From: Polyangia bacterium
GTDB lineage: Bacteria > Myxococcota_A > Polyangia > Nannocystales > Nannocystaceae
NCBI GenBank assembly: GCA_030429545.1
Contig: JAUIFF010000008.1
Coordinates: 62,001-126,000, forward strand
DNA length: 64,000 bases
Direction of reading: 5' to 3'
Shown: positions 16,158-23,959 of the stretch, piece after piece
Layout of the letters: each line of letters starts with the position of its first letter
Position numbering within the stretch: position 1 is the stretch's first letter
Notes under the pieces: model-generated
The model's database searches: none
What the model was told of the DNA's origin: nothing
The model's input: the letters and a program-made list of their open reading frames with translations, nothing else
Program-made: the position numbers and the translations under genes

Positions 16158-17021
16158 CTAGAAGCAGCGGTTGCCGAGGCCGTCGACGTTGTAGCACTCC
16201 ATGCCGCCGGGGCAGGTTTTGTTGCCTGTACAATCAAGCATACACCCGTTTTCGGGGAAGATCGATTCGCACACCGGTGTGGCCGTACCACCGGGTGAAG
16301 CGGGGCAATCGTTGTTGCTGACACAGCCGATCGCCGTACAAATACCGTCGGTCGCGTTCATGTTTTGGTCGACAATTGCCACGCAGCCGTAGCTGCCCTG
16401 GAAGCCAAAGCAGTCGTCGGCCTCGAGGCAGTGAGAGTATTGGCCGGTGCCGGGCTGGGCTCCGTTTTGGCAGCCGCTGTCGTCGATGGTGCAGTTGTCG
16501 CAGGACAGCTGCCCACTGTCGTATCCGAGGCTTTGACAGGTCAGGCCGCCGTCGAACTGGCCACCGTCGCAGGGCTCTCCAGGGTCGAGCTGGTTGTTGC
16601 CGCAGACCTCTGGATCTCCGGTGGTCGTTGTTGGGTCGCCGGTGGTCGGATCGCCGGTGGTCGTTGTCGGGTCGTCAGTGGTGGGGTTGCCGGTGGTGGG
16701 GTCGCCAGTGGTGGGTTCGCCCGTGGTGGGTTCGCCCGTGGTCGGGTCGCTGGTGGTCGGACCGTCTGTTGTCGGTTCACCCGTGGTGGGCTCACCGGTG
16801 GTCGGATCGACCGTGCCATCCGTACCGTCGGTATCGTCGTCGGTTTCGGCGTCGGTACCAGGATCGGTCGTCGAGGTTGTCACCTGGGTCGCCGAAGTGA
16901 CATTGGTGACGTTACTCGCCGTGAATGTGCTCGAAGGGTCACCTCCGGTACTACAAGCCGTGACAAACGTCAGACTGTACAAGAGGATCGAGGGTAGTCT
17001 AAGCGAAGAACCAAGCGACAT
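16158..17021 (-). CDS. Lipoprotein with TTGEP linker and Cys-rich C-terminus
   Basis: 287 aa. The ATG at 17021 has GGAGG 7 nt upstream and opens a signal peptide ending in FVTAC. A linker of ~100 residues is made of TTGDP/TTGEP units. The folded part begins CGNNQLDPGEPCDGGQFDGG, a Cys-rich repeat of the myxobacterial type, followed by eight or so further Cys with SHCLEADDCFG and GGMECYNVDG. Anchored to the envelope, likely disulfide-stabilised. The TTGEP units probably act as a flexible, possibly glycosylated, spacer (inference). A clear terminator follows. No enzymatic motif. Confidence 0.9.
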   Translation of the reverse strand: MSLGSSLRLPSILLYSLTFVTACSTGGDPSSTFTASNVTNVTSATQVTTSTTDPGTDAETDDDTDGTDGTVDPTTGEPTTGEPTTDGPTTSDPTTGEPTTGEPTTGDPTTGNPTTDDPTTTTGDPTTGDPTTTTGDPEVCGNNQLDPGEPCDGGQFDGGLTCQSLGYDSGQLSCDNCTIDDSGCQNGAQPGTGQYSHCLEADDCFGFQGSYGCVAIVDQNMNATDGICTAIGCVSNNDCPASPGGTATPVCESIFPENGCMLDCTGNKTCPGGMECYNVDGLGNRCF

Positions 17022-17486
17022 GTTTTGCCTCCAGCGACACAGCGAATCCCCCATCTAGAACCCCCTGTGACGTTGAATTTGTTGTATCGGGTCTTTGCAC
17101 ACACAGTCAAGCAAAGTCTCTTGGCTGTGCATGGGGTCTGGTCCAAAAGTTCAGGTCATGTGCCAGTTTTCAGTTTGCCAACGCCTGCCCATTAACCTAT
17201 TGCGCAGACCGAGTGATTGTTTGTGGATGCGCCTGCATCCTCGCCGCGGTTATGTGAACGCAGTTCATGGGACATGCATCGATTTGCAAGGTGTTGTTGG
17301 ATTCCTCACAGGTGTTGGGCGCGATCCGGTTGGGTGTTGTCTGGTGACCTCATTTGATCATCCGGCGGATGTCACGCTTGCGACAGCAAGCGGATGCTGT
17401 CCGCAACACAACCGCATAGCGTAGCGATCGTCGCTGGCGGGGGTGGGACGGATTTGTCGCCGGGGTCTCGAGACACCAATTTAGAC

Positions 17487-17502
17487 ATGTCCATGTGGAC
17501 AT
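17487..17502 (+). promoter_or_regulatory. RGACAT dyad operator, CAP lipoprotein
   Basis: ATGTCC, spacer ATGT, GGACAT, followed by GTTTAC. The arms are an exact inverted repeat. It is 46 nt upstream of the ATG at 17549. One of six related sites near exported-protein genes. Confidence 0.75.
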
Positions 17503-17536
17503 GTTTACGCAGTTGCATCGCCCGTCTGTTGGCCCC

Positions 17537-17542
17537 TATGGT
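17537..17542 (+). promoter_or_regulatory. -10 element, leaderless start of CAP lipoprotein
   Basis: TATGGT ends 6 nt before the ATG at 17549. The dyad operator is centred about 54 nt before the start. Confidence 0.45.
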
Positions 17543-17548
17543 CCAGTC

Positions 17549-18403
17549 ATGCTTCAGAGTTCGCGGTTTAGCTTGGTTTTATTGGTCCCGATGTCGATGG
17601 CGTTGTTATCGGCCTGTTTTGCCGACGACAGCAGTGGTACGGACACCGATCCCTCTGCAACGGGTGCGACAACCTCCGTCGATACCCACGATACTGCCGA
17701 TACCCACGACCACAGCGAGACGTCGGATACGACGGGTGAAGACTCGACAGGGGAGCCGACCACCGATGGCCCCGGTACTGAGTCGGATAGCTCAACCGAT
17801 GGACCGACGACGGGGGAGCCGACGACGGGAGAGCCGACGACGGGAGAGCCGACGACAGGGGAGCCGACAACGGGAGAGCCGACGACGGGGGAGCCGACGA
17901 CGGGGGAGCCGACCACAACCACAGGCAACAACGACCCGGATGTGCCGGACAATGCCTACTGTGCTGAGGTCGCCAACTGGGACTCGGGCTATGCCAGCTT
18001 GGAGGACCAGATCGTCACGATCGTCAACCAGCGGCGTTCCGAGGGGGCAAACTGCGGTGGCGAGCAGTTCGGCCCGACGGGGCCGTTGGCGATGGAGCCG
18101 GCCCTGCGTTGTGCAGCCCGCAAGCACTCCAAGGACATGGCTGAAAACGGCTACTTTGACCACACCAACCTGATGGGCGAGTCGCCGTGGGATCGCATCG
18201 ACATGGCCGGCTACACCGGGTTTGGCTCGGGTGAAAACATCGCAGCTGGCAATGGCACGGCCGAGGCGACGATGCAGCAGTGGATGGATAGCCCGGGACA
18301 CTGCTCCAACATCATGAACCCCAACTTCAATGAGATCGGTGTTGGCTACTATCCCGGCGGGCAGTGGGGGCATATGTGGACGCAGACGTTCGGCGTGAAG
18401 TAA
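17549..18403 (+). CDS. CAP (SCP/PR1) domain lipoprotein
   Basis: 284 aa. The start at 17549 opens a signal peptide ending in LLSAC. The linker includes eight near-identical TTGEP units (17805-17925). The CAP domain is complete: VNQRRSEGANCGG, then AARKHSKDMAENGYFDHTNL with the conserved His, GSGENIAAG, and MQQWMDSPGHCSNIMNPNFNEIGVGYY. Two Cys likely form the usual disulfide. CAP proteins are extracellular and bind lipids or act in secretion of effectors; the precise role here is unknown. It is preceded by a dyad operator shared with other exported proteins in this window. Confidence 0.95.
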   Translation: MLQSSRFSLVLLVPMSMALLSACFADDSSGTDTDPSATGATTSVDTHDTADTHDHSETSDTTGEDSTGEPTTDGPGTESDSSTDGPTTGEPTTGEPTTGEPTTGEPTTGEPTTGEPTTGEPTTTTGNNDPDVPDNAYCAEVANWDSGYASLEDQIVTIVNQRRSEGANCGGEQFGPTGPLAMEPALRCAARKHSKDMAENGYFDHTNLMGESPWDRIDMAGYTGFGSGENIAAGNGTAEATMQQWMDSPGHCSNIMNPNFNEIGVGYYPGGQWGHMWTQTFGVK

Positions 18404-18433
18404 GCCACCTGCCAGTCCCACGGTTTAAACCGC

Positions 18434-18470
18434 GAACGGCCGATGTCCCATCGGCCGTTATTGTATAGAC
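18434..18470 (+). terminator. Terminator of CAP lipoprotein gene
   Basis: AACGGCCGATG and CATCGGCCGTT pair around a 3-nt loop, then ATTGTATA. Starts 30 bp after the stop codon. Confidence 0.8.
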
Positions 18471-18705
18471 AACATTTCTAACGTTCCCCGGATGGAAGAT
18501 GTACGTCTTTTACCTGCACGGCACCTAGTGTTGGATGAACATGGGTCGGGTTGCCGCTGTCGCGGTGCCGGGAGTCGGCCTAGAACCGTTGCGAAGCGAC
18601 GCGAGCACTACCACAAGGGTGATGGGGCAGACATGTTTCTCGGAGCATGTTGGAGCGGAAGCTAGGAGCCGGACACGTCGGGAGATTTTGACCGGGCCCA
18701 ATTAG

Positions 18706-18732
18706 AAAAACGGGCGGTTTGACGCCCGTTTT
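18706..18732. terminator. Bidirectional terminator
   Basis: AAAACGGGCG and CGCCCGTTTT pair around GTTTGA, with T-runs for both strands. It lies just beyond the stop of the small basic protein gene (minus strand). Confidence 0.8.
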
Positions 18733-18755
18733 CCGTACCGTACCGATTGTGGCGG

Positions 18756-19100
18756 CTACTTTTTGTTTTTGCCGGCGCGACGGTTCAGGCTCTGGTAGGT
18801 GTCGAGCAAACGCGGCACCGAGAGCTTGGCGAGCTTGGCTTTGAAGTCGCCGTCTTTGGGCTGGTTTTTGAGCTCGGCGATTTTGTCGACGAGGCCCGTC
18901 TTGCCGCCGAGTTCAGCGACCTTTTCGCCGATGGCGACCAGTCGCAACAACTTTGCATTTGCAACGGTCCGCAGGCGGGCAAGGAAATCCTCTTTGCTCT
19001 CGCCCTCGTCCGCCGGCAGCAGCCCGGCGACTTTTTCAACAAGGGCTTGCTTGGAGCCGTAGAGTTTTTTGACGTTTTGAAGTGGGGTGGCTTTGGACAT
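18756..19100 (-). CDS. Conserved-looking small Lys/Leu-rich protein
   Basis: 114 aa, about 20% Lys, no Cys, no signal peptide and no membrane segment. Starts MSKATPLQNVKKLYGSKQAL with a GAGGAAC ribosome site 8 nt upstream. It contains two similar helical segments (KLLRLVAIGEKVAEL and KLAKLSVPRLLDTYQSL) and probably folds as a helical bundle. Basic, so nucleic-acid binding is possible but unproven. Family not recognised. Its own terminator follows at 18706. Confidence 0.8.
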   Translation of the reverse strand: MSKATPLQNVKKLYGSKQALVEKVAGLLPADEGESKEDFLARLRTVANAKLLRLVAIGEKVAELGGKTGLVDKIAELKNQPKDGDFKAKLAKLSVPRLLDTYQSLNRRAGKNKK

Positions 19101-19160
19101 GTTTTGTTCCTCGATGATGGCCGCCATCAGCAGCTACAAGGTTGCGGTGGTGAAAACACC

Positions 19161-19189
19161 AACGGCCCGATCGTGATGACCGGGCCGCC
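19161..19189 (-). terminator. Terminator of 300-aa lipoprotein gene
   Basis: ACGGCCCG and CGGGCCG pair around an 11-nt loop about 50 bp after the stop at 19238 (minus direction). No strong T-run. Confidence 0.5.
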
Positions 19190-19237
19190 CTGTGTACGGG
19201 ATTCGACCTGCGCTCGCAAGCCGAGGATCCACACGGT

Positions 19238-20140
19238 TTACATCATGTTCTTGGCCATCTCCGAGACCTTCTTGAGGTCTTCGTCGGAGATCTTGGCGTC
19301 CACGCTGAGGACGGTGTCCTTGGCGTCGATTTTGATGCCGTCAACCAGGGTCTCGGGAAGGTTTTGTGCCTTGAGCATCGGCTTGGCCATTTGCAGCCCG
19401 CCAGAAGCCATGTCCTTGAGGCCAGTGGCTTGCTCGGCTTTCTCAAAGCCAGCGGCGATGTGGAGCTGAAGCCCACCGGAGAGGTGGAGGTAGCCGCTCA
19501 CGTCCTTGAGGCCCTCAGCTTGGGGACCGGCCATGCCAGCCATGCCCTCGGGGACTTTGCCGGCGAACCAGAGGTGCTTGCTCTTGTCAGCGCGGGCGAA
19601 GAGATCTTTGTTGGGACCGTCGACTGCGGCTTTGCCCTTGCCGTCGACGAGCTCTTTGACAGCGCCGGCCCAGCCCTTGCTGGCGAACGCGATGGTCTTG
19701 CCGTCGACGATGTAGGCGGTGGCTTTGCCTTCGTCGATGGTGAGGGTCTTGCCGTCCTTGGTCCAAGGAGCTTTGCCGGCTTTTTCCTCGATTTTCTTGC
19801 CGATGCAATCGATGTTGGCGTCCTCGCCGATGCCAGCACCGGTGATCACGAACGCGACGTTCTCACCACCGTCGGTACCGAACACGAGGGAGCCGAGCTT
19901 CTCGATGTCGATGTTGCAGCCCTTGGCCGCTTCGAGCATTTCCTTGGCCTTCTCGTCCTCCATTTTGTCCTTGTTGTCTTTGTACAACGAGGAGCTCATG
20001 AGGCCGCCGAGGTCAGCACCACCCATGATGGTGGCTTGCTCAGGGATCAATTTTGAGGCAGCGGCGCCGCCCCCGCCTTTACAGGCTGTGAGGCCGATGA
20101 GTGCCGTCGCGGCGAGGGTGATGGTGATCGTCCGTTTCAT
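19238..20140 (-). CDS. Lipoprotein of unknown family
   Basis: 300 aa. Signal peptide ending in LTACKGGGG (Cys20). The mature part is low in aromatic residues and rich in Gly, Ala, Lys and Asp; segments such as ASKLIPEQATIMGGADLGGL and KDGKTLTIDEGKATAYIVDG suggest alternating beta strands. Met-rich C-terminus. Family not recognised; similar proteins with two internal beta-rich halves occur in myxobacteria as abundant envelope lipoproteins (inference). A TATAAG hexamer 8 nt before the ATG implies leaderless translation. Confidence 0.85.
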   Translation of the reverse strand: MKRTITITLAATALIGLTACKGGGGAAASKLIPEQATIMGGADLGGLMSSSLYKDNKDKMEDEKAKEMLEAAKGCNIDIEKLGSLVFGTDGGENVAFVITGAGIGEDANIDCIGKKIEEKAGKAPWTKDGKTLTIDEGKATAYIVDGKTIAFASKGWAGAVKELVDGKGKAAVDGPNKDLFARADKSKHLWFAGKVPEGMAGMAGPQAEGLKDVSGYLHLSGGLQLHIAAGFEKAEQATGLKDMASGGLQMAKPMLKAQNLPETLVDGIKIDAKDTVLSVDAKISDEDLKKVSEMAKNMM

Positions 20141-20148
20141 AGCGGCTG

Positions 20149-20154
20149 CTTATA
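20149..20154 (-). promoter_or_regulatory. -10 element, leaderless start of lipoprotein
   Basis: Minus-strand TATAAG ends 8 nt before the ATG whose first base is 20140. Confidence 0.5.
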
Positions 20155-20294
20155 CGCCGGGGCCGTGGGGCCCGCAACCTCTATTGAAAATCGGCTTGTG
20201 AGCCGGCCCCTAGTTTCGCCCGCGGCCCGCCGGACCATGGTACTTGTGGCCGGCGCGGACGCCAGTGTGAAGGCGACGCGACAAGTGAGTCACA

Positions 20295-20987
20295 ATGCCG
20301 TGGAAAAAGTTTGATTTGAGAGGCCAAACGGTGTTTGCAAGGGTTTTACCGACGGGCAAGCCAATCGTCCGGCGCGGCCGAACTGAGGTCCGTTACAAAC
20401 TCGGCGCCGCAAAATCCTACCGTGCAAGCCCTGAGAACCTAGAGCCTGTCGAAGGCGAGATAATTTCTGATGCGGAATTTTCCGGGTCGCCACAAAAGCC
20501 CACGGGAAAGGCCGCGATGCGCGAAACGCCAAAAAAACCGGCCTCCGAGGACACAATTATCATCTACACAGATGGCGCGTGTTCGGGCAATCCGGGGCCG
20601 GCCGGGGTTGGTGTGTTCCTCCAGAGACCGACCGAAACCGTCGAAATCTGTGAGTATATTGGTAGTGCAACAAACAATATTGCCGAACTCACAGCGATCT
20701 TGCGGGCGCTCGAGACCCTGACTGAGGCCGAAAACAACTCGCATATCCATCTATATACAGATAGCGGCTGGTCACTCGGGGTGTTGGTCGGTGGCTGGAA
20801 AGCCAAGACCAACCTTCACTTGATCGGCAAGATCAAGGAGCAGATCGCCCGGTTTAGTGACCTGGAGATGCTCAAGGTCAAGGGCCACGCCGGGATTCCC
20901 GGAAACGAAGAGGCCGATTACCTGGCGACGACGGCCGCACGACGTGAGGCGAGCAAGCCCACGCGGGTCCGTCCGCGAAGAACCTGA
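20295..20987 (+). CDS. rnhA: Ribonuclease H (type 1) with N-terminal extension
   Basis: 230 aa. The RNase HI domain covers residues ~87-212 with the acidic set in place: Asp93 (YTDGACSGNPGP), Glu131 (NNIAELTAIL), Asp156 (YTDSGWS) and Asp208 (GNEEAD), plus the His198 loop (KGHAGIPG). It cleaves RNA in RNA:DNA hybrids. The first 86 residues are an extra basic segment (MPWKKFDLRGQTVFARVLP..., Lys/Arg-rich with a possible small beta domain) not found in E. coli RnhA; it may add nucleic-acid binding. The gene is less GC-rich than its neighbours in the core (20560-20770). Confidence 0.95.
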   Translation: MPWKKFDLRGQTVFARVLPTGKPIVRRGRTEVRYKLGAAKSYRASPENLEPVEGEIISDAEFSGSPQKPTGKAAMRETPKKPASEDTIIIYTDGACSGNPGPAGVGVFLQRPTETVEICEYIGSATNNIAELTAILRALETLTEAENNSHIHLYTDSGWSLGVLVGGWKAKTNLHLIGKIKEQIARFSDLEMLKVKGHAGIPGNEEADYLATTAARREASKPTRVRPRRT

Positions 20988-21100
20988 CCACGGGTTAGTG
21001 AGCAACACCTTGCGCAGGCTGACAACTTTGTCAGCCCGCGGTGCCCAGCCCATGGTCCGTGCTGTGTGCGTCGCCGTGCACATGCGTAGGGTGGTGCACG

Positions 21101-21124
21101 TTTTCATTGTGTGTACAATGAAAA
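21101..21124. terminator. Perfect hairpin before the rnhA-side terminator
   Basis: TTTTCATTGT and ACAATGAAAA are perfect 10-bp arms around GTGT. Directly followed by the stronger hairpin at 21128. Confidence 0.6.
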
Positions 21125-21127
21125 CAG

Positions 21128-21170
21128 AAAGATGGCACAGGAGACATGGTGTCTCTTGAGCCATCTTTTT
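21128..21170 (+). terminator. Rho-independent terminator
   Basis: AAAGATGGC pairs with GCCATCTTT, with an inner GAGACA/TGTCTC stem, then a run of T. Faces the end of rnhA. Confidence 0.85.
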
Positions 21171-21217
21171 GGTCACACCGCGACACCGTTGAGGTGTCAC
21201 GAGGGACCGATCAATGG

Positions 21218-21427
21218 TTAGCCGAACAGCCACATGGTGGCAGACGCGTACCAGCCATCCGGGCGGTTGGCGCCCAGTGCCACACCCGCGCCAAAGATGC
21301 CCAAAATCAACAGGCCAGGGCCGACAACCCAACCCATCCACCAGGTGAGGCGCGACTCTTTTTTCTCACCCTCGACAGCTTCGGCGGCTTGCTCGGGCTT
21401 TTTGGCGGGTAGGTTACTTGCTTCCAT
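21218..21427 (-). CDS. Small single-pass membrane protein
   Basis: 69 aa. A charged N-terminus (KKPEQAAEAVEGEKKESR) precedes one hydrophobic segment, WVVGPGLLILGIFGAGVALG (residues ~33-52). The ATG at 21427 lies inside the end of the upstream gene, whose stop is at 21414, so the two overlap by 14 nt in different frames and are probably coupled. Family not recognised; likely an accessory of the upstream membrane-anchored protein. Confidence 0.75.
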   Translation of the reverse strand: MEASNLPAKKPEQAAEAVEGEKKESRLTWWMGWVVGPGLLILGIFGAGVALGANRPDGWYASATMWLFG

Positions 21428-22448
21428 CTTCGGAATCCCCAGGGAGTTGGCGGCTAAATGGCAGTTGTTTGCGCTCGAGGATCCGTTTGCGGTTCTCGCT
21501 GTCGAGCTGCAGGGTGTCGAGGGTTGTGCCACCCATCCATCCCGCGTCGGCCTCGCCGGTTGGCAGTGCTCCCATGGCACCACTGATGCCAACGAGTACG
21601 CCTTGGAGCATCGGCGCCCGTAGGTCATCCGAGGTGTAGGCGAGCGCGAATGGTTGATTGTGGGTGGCGGGCGCGGCCGGTGCTTTGTTGGCAGCGAGTT
21701 TTTGCCCGCGCAGGCCGAGTACGAGGTCGGCACCTTCGTGGGGATGTGCGCGCAGGCTCTCGAGTGCGCCTGCGTGGTCGAGGGTGCTGTCGGTGTTCCA
21801 CAAAACAACACCGGCCAACTTCAGCTCGATGCCAAAGTAGGTCCCAAAGACCTGGTTTGCCCAATCGACTGTGTACTGAACGTCAGCGAGCCAGTCGCCG
21901 GCACGCCCAGCGACCTCTGGGTCGACCAGCACTTTGACAGCAATCGTCCGCGCGGCACTGTGGCGGGCACGAAGGTCCGCGTCGAGAGGCTCGGGAAGCG
22001 CGACTGCCAGTGGAAGGGCTTTGGTCCGCGGGGCCCGGGGCGCGACCGTGGGCTCAGGCGTGTCGACCGGTTTGTCCGTCACCGGAGTATCCGGTTTTGG
22101 GGGCGTCTCGGGGGTTTTGGCGTCGGGGGTTTTAGAGTCCGGAGTCTTGGCGTCCGGAGTTTTGGTGTCAGGAGCCTTGGTGTCCGGAGCCTTGGTGTCC
22201 GAGGTTTTGGAGTCAGGCGATTTGGTATCCGCAGACTTGGCCTCGGCGGCTTTTTGCTCGGCGGCCTTTTGCTCAGCGGCGGTGGGTTTTAGGTCGATGC
22301 CCAGCAGATCGCGCTCGATCGAGCGGATCGTGTCTTGGTTTTGCACACCGACGTAGACGCCCGAGGTAAACAGTCCGAGGACGAGCCCAATGGGGACTCC
22401 GAGAATGAGGGCCAGCTTGGCCAAAGCTTTGACGCGCCGTGTGTTCAT
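21414..22448 (-). CDS. Membrane-anchored protein with KTPD repeat linker
   Basis: 344 aa. One N-terminal membrane helix (LAKLALILGVPIGLVLGLF) is followed by a linker of 80 residues built from SPDSK/APDTK/TPDAK units (22080-22280 on the DNA). The C-terminal ~190 residues contain TVDWANQVFGTYFGIELKL and SLRAHPHEGADLVLGLRGQ, which recall metzincin-like protease or M12/M84-type matrix domains without a visible HExxH, so enzymatic status is unclear. Periplasmic C-domain expected. TATACT lies 10 nt before the ATG. Confidence 0.85.
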   Translation of the reverse strand: MNTRRVKALAKLALILGVPIGLVLGLFTSGVYVGVQNQDTIRSIERDLLGIDLKPTAAEQKAAEQKAAEAKSADTKSPDSKTSDTKAPDTKAPDTKTPDAKTPDSKTPDAKTPETPPKPDTPVTDKPVDTPEPTVAPRAPRTKALPLAVALPEPLDADLRARHSAARTIAVKVLVDPEVAGRAGDWLADVQYTVDWANQVFGTYFGIELKLAGVVLWNTDSTLDHAGALESLRAHPHEGADLVLGLRGQKLAANKAPAAPATHNQPFALAYTSDDLRAPMLQGVLVGISGAMGALPTGEADAGWMGGTTLDTLQLDSENRKRILERKQLPFSRQLPGDSEDGSK

Positions 22449-22458
22449 GGACTTGGGC

Positions 22459-22464
22459 AGTATA
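22459..22464 (-). promoter_or_regulatory. -10 element of KTPD-linker protein
   Basis: Minus-strand TATACT ends 10 nt before the ATG whose first base is 22448. Confidence 0.5.
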
Positions 22465-22520
22465 CTGTGCGACCCCCCGATGTTCTTCCCGGCCCGGGGT
22501 CTTTTATCAAATTTTAGGGG

Positions 22521-22604
22521 TTACAAGCTCAAGACGATAGCGAGCGCCATCAGCAGGCTGCTGACCATAAATAAGGTGGTGACGAATCGGGCAAAACGGG
22601 ACAT
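22521..22604 (-). CDS. Candidate 27-aa membrane microprotein
   Basis: A frame of 28 codons reads MSRFARFVTTLFMVSSLLMA then LAIVLSL and stop: two Arg, then one hydrophobic helix. GGGAGAGG stands 8 nt before the ATG, a good ribosome site. It lies 72 bp upstream of the KTPD-linker gene on the same strand. Too short for family recognition; a small membrane protein is plausible, chance cannot be excluded. Confidence 0.45.
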   Translation of the reverse strand: MSRFARFVTTLFMVSSLLMALAIVLSL

Positions 22605-22688
22605 TGCAATACCTCTCCCGTCGACCAGTGTGGGGGATATGTCGAGCAAGCGCTGTACACCCGCAGTTTGATTTTGGTGAGCCAATTG

Positions 22689-22713
22689 TAAAAGCCCGCC
22701 AGGTGCGGGCTTT
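22689..22713 (-). terminator. Terminator of 348-aa lipoprotein gene
   Basis: AAAGCCCGC and GCGGGCTTT pair around CAGGT. It lies about 60 bp after the stop of the gene at 22775 in the minus direction. Confidence 0.75.
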
Positions 22714-22774
22714 GTCCGGTTTGCTGTGCACTCGCGCGCGGCGAATAACTTGCCGTGGTCGAATGCGGCGCCGA

Positions 22775-23821
22775 CTAGATGTTGGGCACGGCCTCGGCGG
22801 CGAGCTGGCAGGTCGCCTCATCACCAAAGTTGTAGCTCGGGTCCTCGGTGGCATAGGGCTCGTTGATCACACGCCAGGTCAACGTGCCCGACGAGTCAAA
22901 GCACTCGTCGACCATGACATCGCCAAACAACAGGTCGCCACTGCCTTCGAGCTCGAGGATTTGCCCGCGGGTGCGGCCGGCACCGTTGTCGTCCCAGGCC
23001 ATCGCCAGGGTCATCCGCTCTTGCTCGGGCCCGCTCCAACCCCAAAGGTCCCACTCGCCGAGCAGCGCGAGGTTAAACGTCCCCGAGCCGTCGGCCTCGA
23101 GCTTGTAGTTGTAGGTCTCGTCGCTAAAGAACTCGTCGTCATCTAAAAAGCCCTCATACAGCACGGAGAAGGCATTGAAGTCGATGTCGATGGTCTTGGC
23201 ATCGGTCGCGACATCGCGGGTAAATGTGACATCGACCGAACCGCCGTAGCTCAGCAGTGCATCGATGGCCGGGTCTTTCATGTCGGGGTACTTCTCGACG
23301 ACATCGAAGTCGAGGGTAAAGCCGCCGCTGCGCAGGTCGCCGTCGACCTCGAGGCTGCCGACCATCAGGCGGTCCATCTCGGCTTGATTGCTGGCGCCAC
23401 GCGGGCCGGCAAACAGTTCAAAGTCGGAACCGGCCAGATCGCCGTCGAGGCGCACGAGCCAGGCGATGTCGCGACCCTGATTGTCGTCGTAGGGGCCGTA
23501 GATCCGCACGTTGCCCTCGGTTGTGGTCGGCCGCTTGTCATCGAGGAATGCCACGACAAGCGCCGAACTCTCAACAATCGAGGTGACCCAGAGGTTGACA
23601 TCGGCAACCGTCTCATTGGCGGCGATCTGCACATGTCCCTTGGTGGGGTCGGCCGATAGGGCACGGTTACTGGCAGACTCAGGGATATCGAGCCGGGTGT
23701 CGTCGGCTTCCAAAAAAGCGGCTTCTTGGCCCTGGCCGGCGAGTAGCAACAGGCAGCCGGTGTCGGTCAACAGCAGGCCACTTCCGAGGGTGAGGGCAAG
23801 GGCAAGTCGGTTCAATTGCAT
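22775..23821 (-). CDS. Lipoprotein of unknown family
   Basis: 348 aa. Start at 23821 has GGAGG upstream and opens a signal peptide ending in TDTGC. The mature protein is acidic and beta-rich (for example WVTSIVESSALVVAFLDD and DGSGTFNLALLGEWDLWGW), with two Cys near the C-terminus (DECFDSSG, EATCQLA). No catalytic motif or known domain is visible. It probably folds as a beta-sandwich on the outer membrane or periplasmic face. A terminator follows. Confidence 0.85.
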   Translation of the reverse strand: MQLNRLALALTLGSGLLLTDTGCLLLLAGQGQEAAFLEADDTRLDIPESASNRALSADPTKGHVQIAANETVADVNLWVTSIVESSALVVAFLDDKRPTTTEGNVRIYGPYDDNQGRDIAWLVRLDGDLAGSDFELFAGPRGASNQAEMDRLMVGSLEVDGDLRSGGFTLDFDVVEKYPDMKDPAIDALLSYGGSVDVTFTRDVATDAKTIDIDFNAFSVLYEGFLDDDEFFSDETYNYKLEADGSGTFNLALLGEWDLWGWSGPEQERMTLAMAWDDNGAGRTRGQILELEGSGDLLFGDVMVDECFDSSGTLTWRVINEPYATEDPSYNFGDEATCQLAAEAVPNI

Positions 23822-23959
23822 GACGGTCTCCTCCGCGCGCGGGACTTCTAAAAAGGTGCGGGCCTTCGACGCGAGTCGCCGTGAGAGTATCAAATTTGAG
23901 GTGTGTGTACACCCACACCTACACGTTGTTGTGTGCCCGAAATTACGGATTGGCCGGCA

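Larger units (their letters stand above)
17022..17548. other. Divergent intergenic region
   Basis: 527 bp between the divergent Cys-rich and CAP lipoprotein genes. The right half contains the 16-bp dyad at 17487-17502. A half-site-like GGGACATGCAT is at about 17267. No gene is supported; the frames here lack a start site and composition of the neighbours. Confidence 0.5.
18404..18755. other. Convergent intergenic region
   Basis: 352 bp between convergent genes. It contains the two terminators listed separately and an unexplained middle section (18470-18700) with a half-site AGACATGTTT at 18629. No gene seen. Confidence 0.5.

Noticed and set aside
18629-18638. AGACATGTTT half-site between convergent genes
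   Set aside because: The left arm does not match (GTGATG instead of RTGTYY) and no gene start is near.
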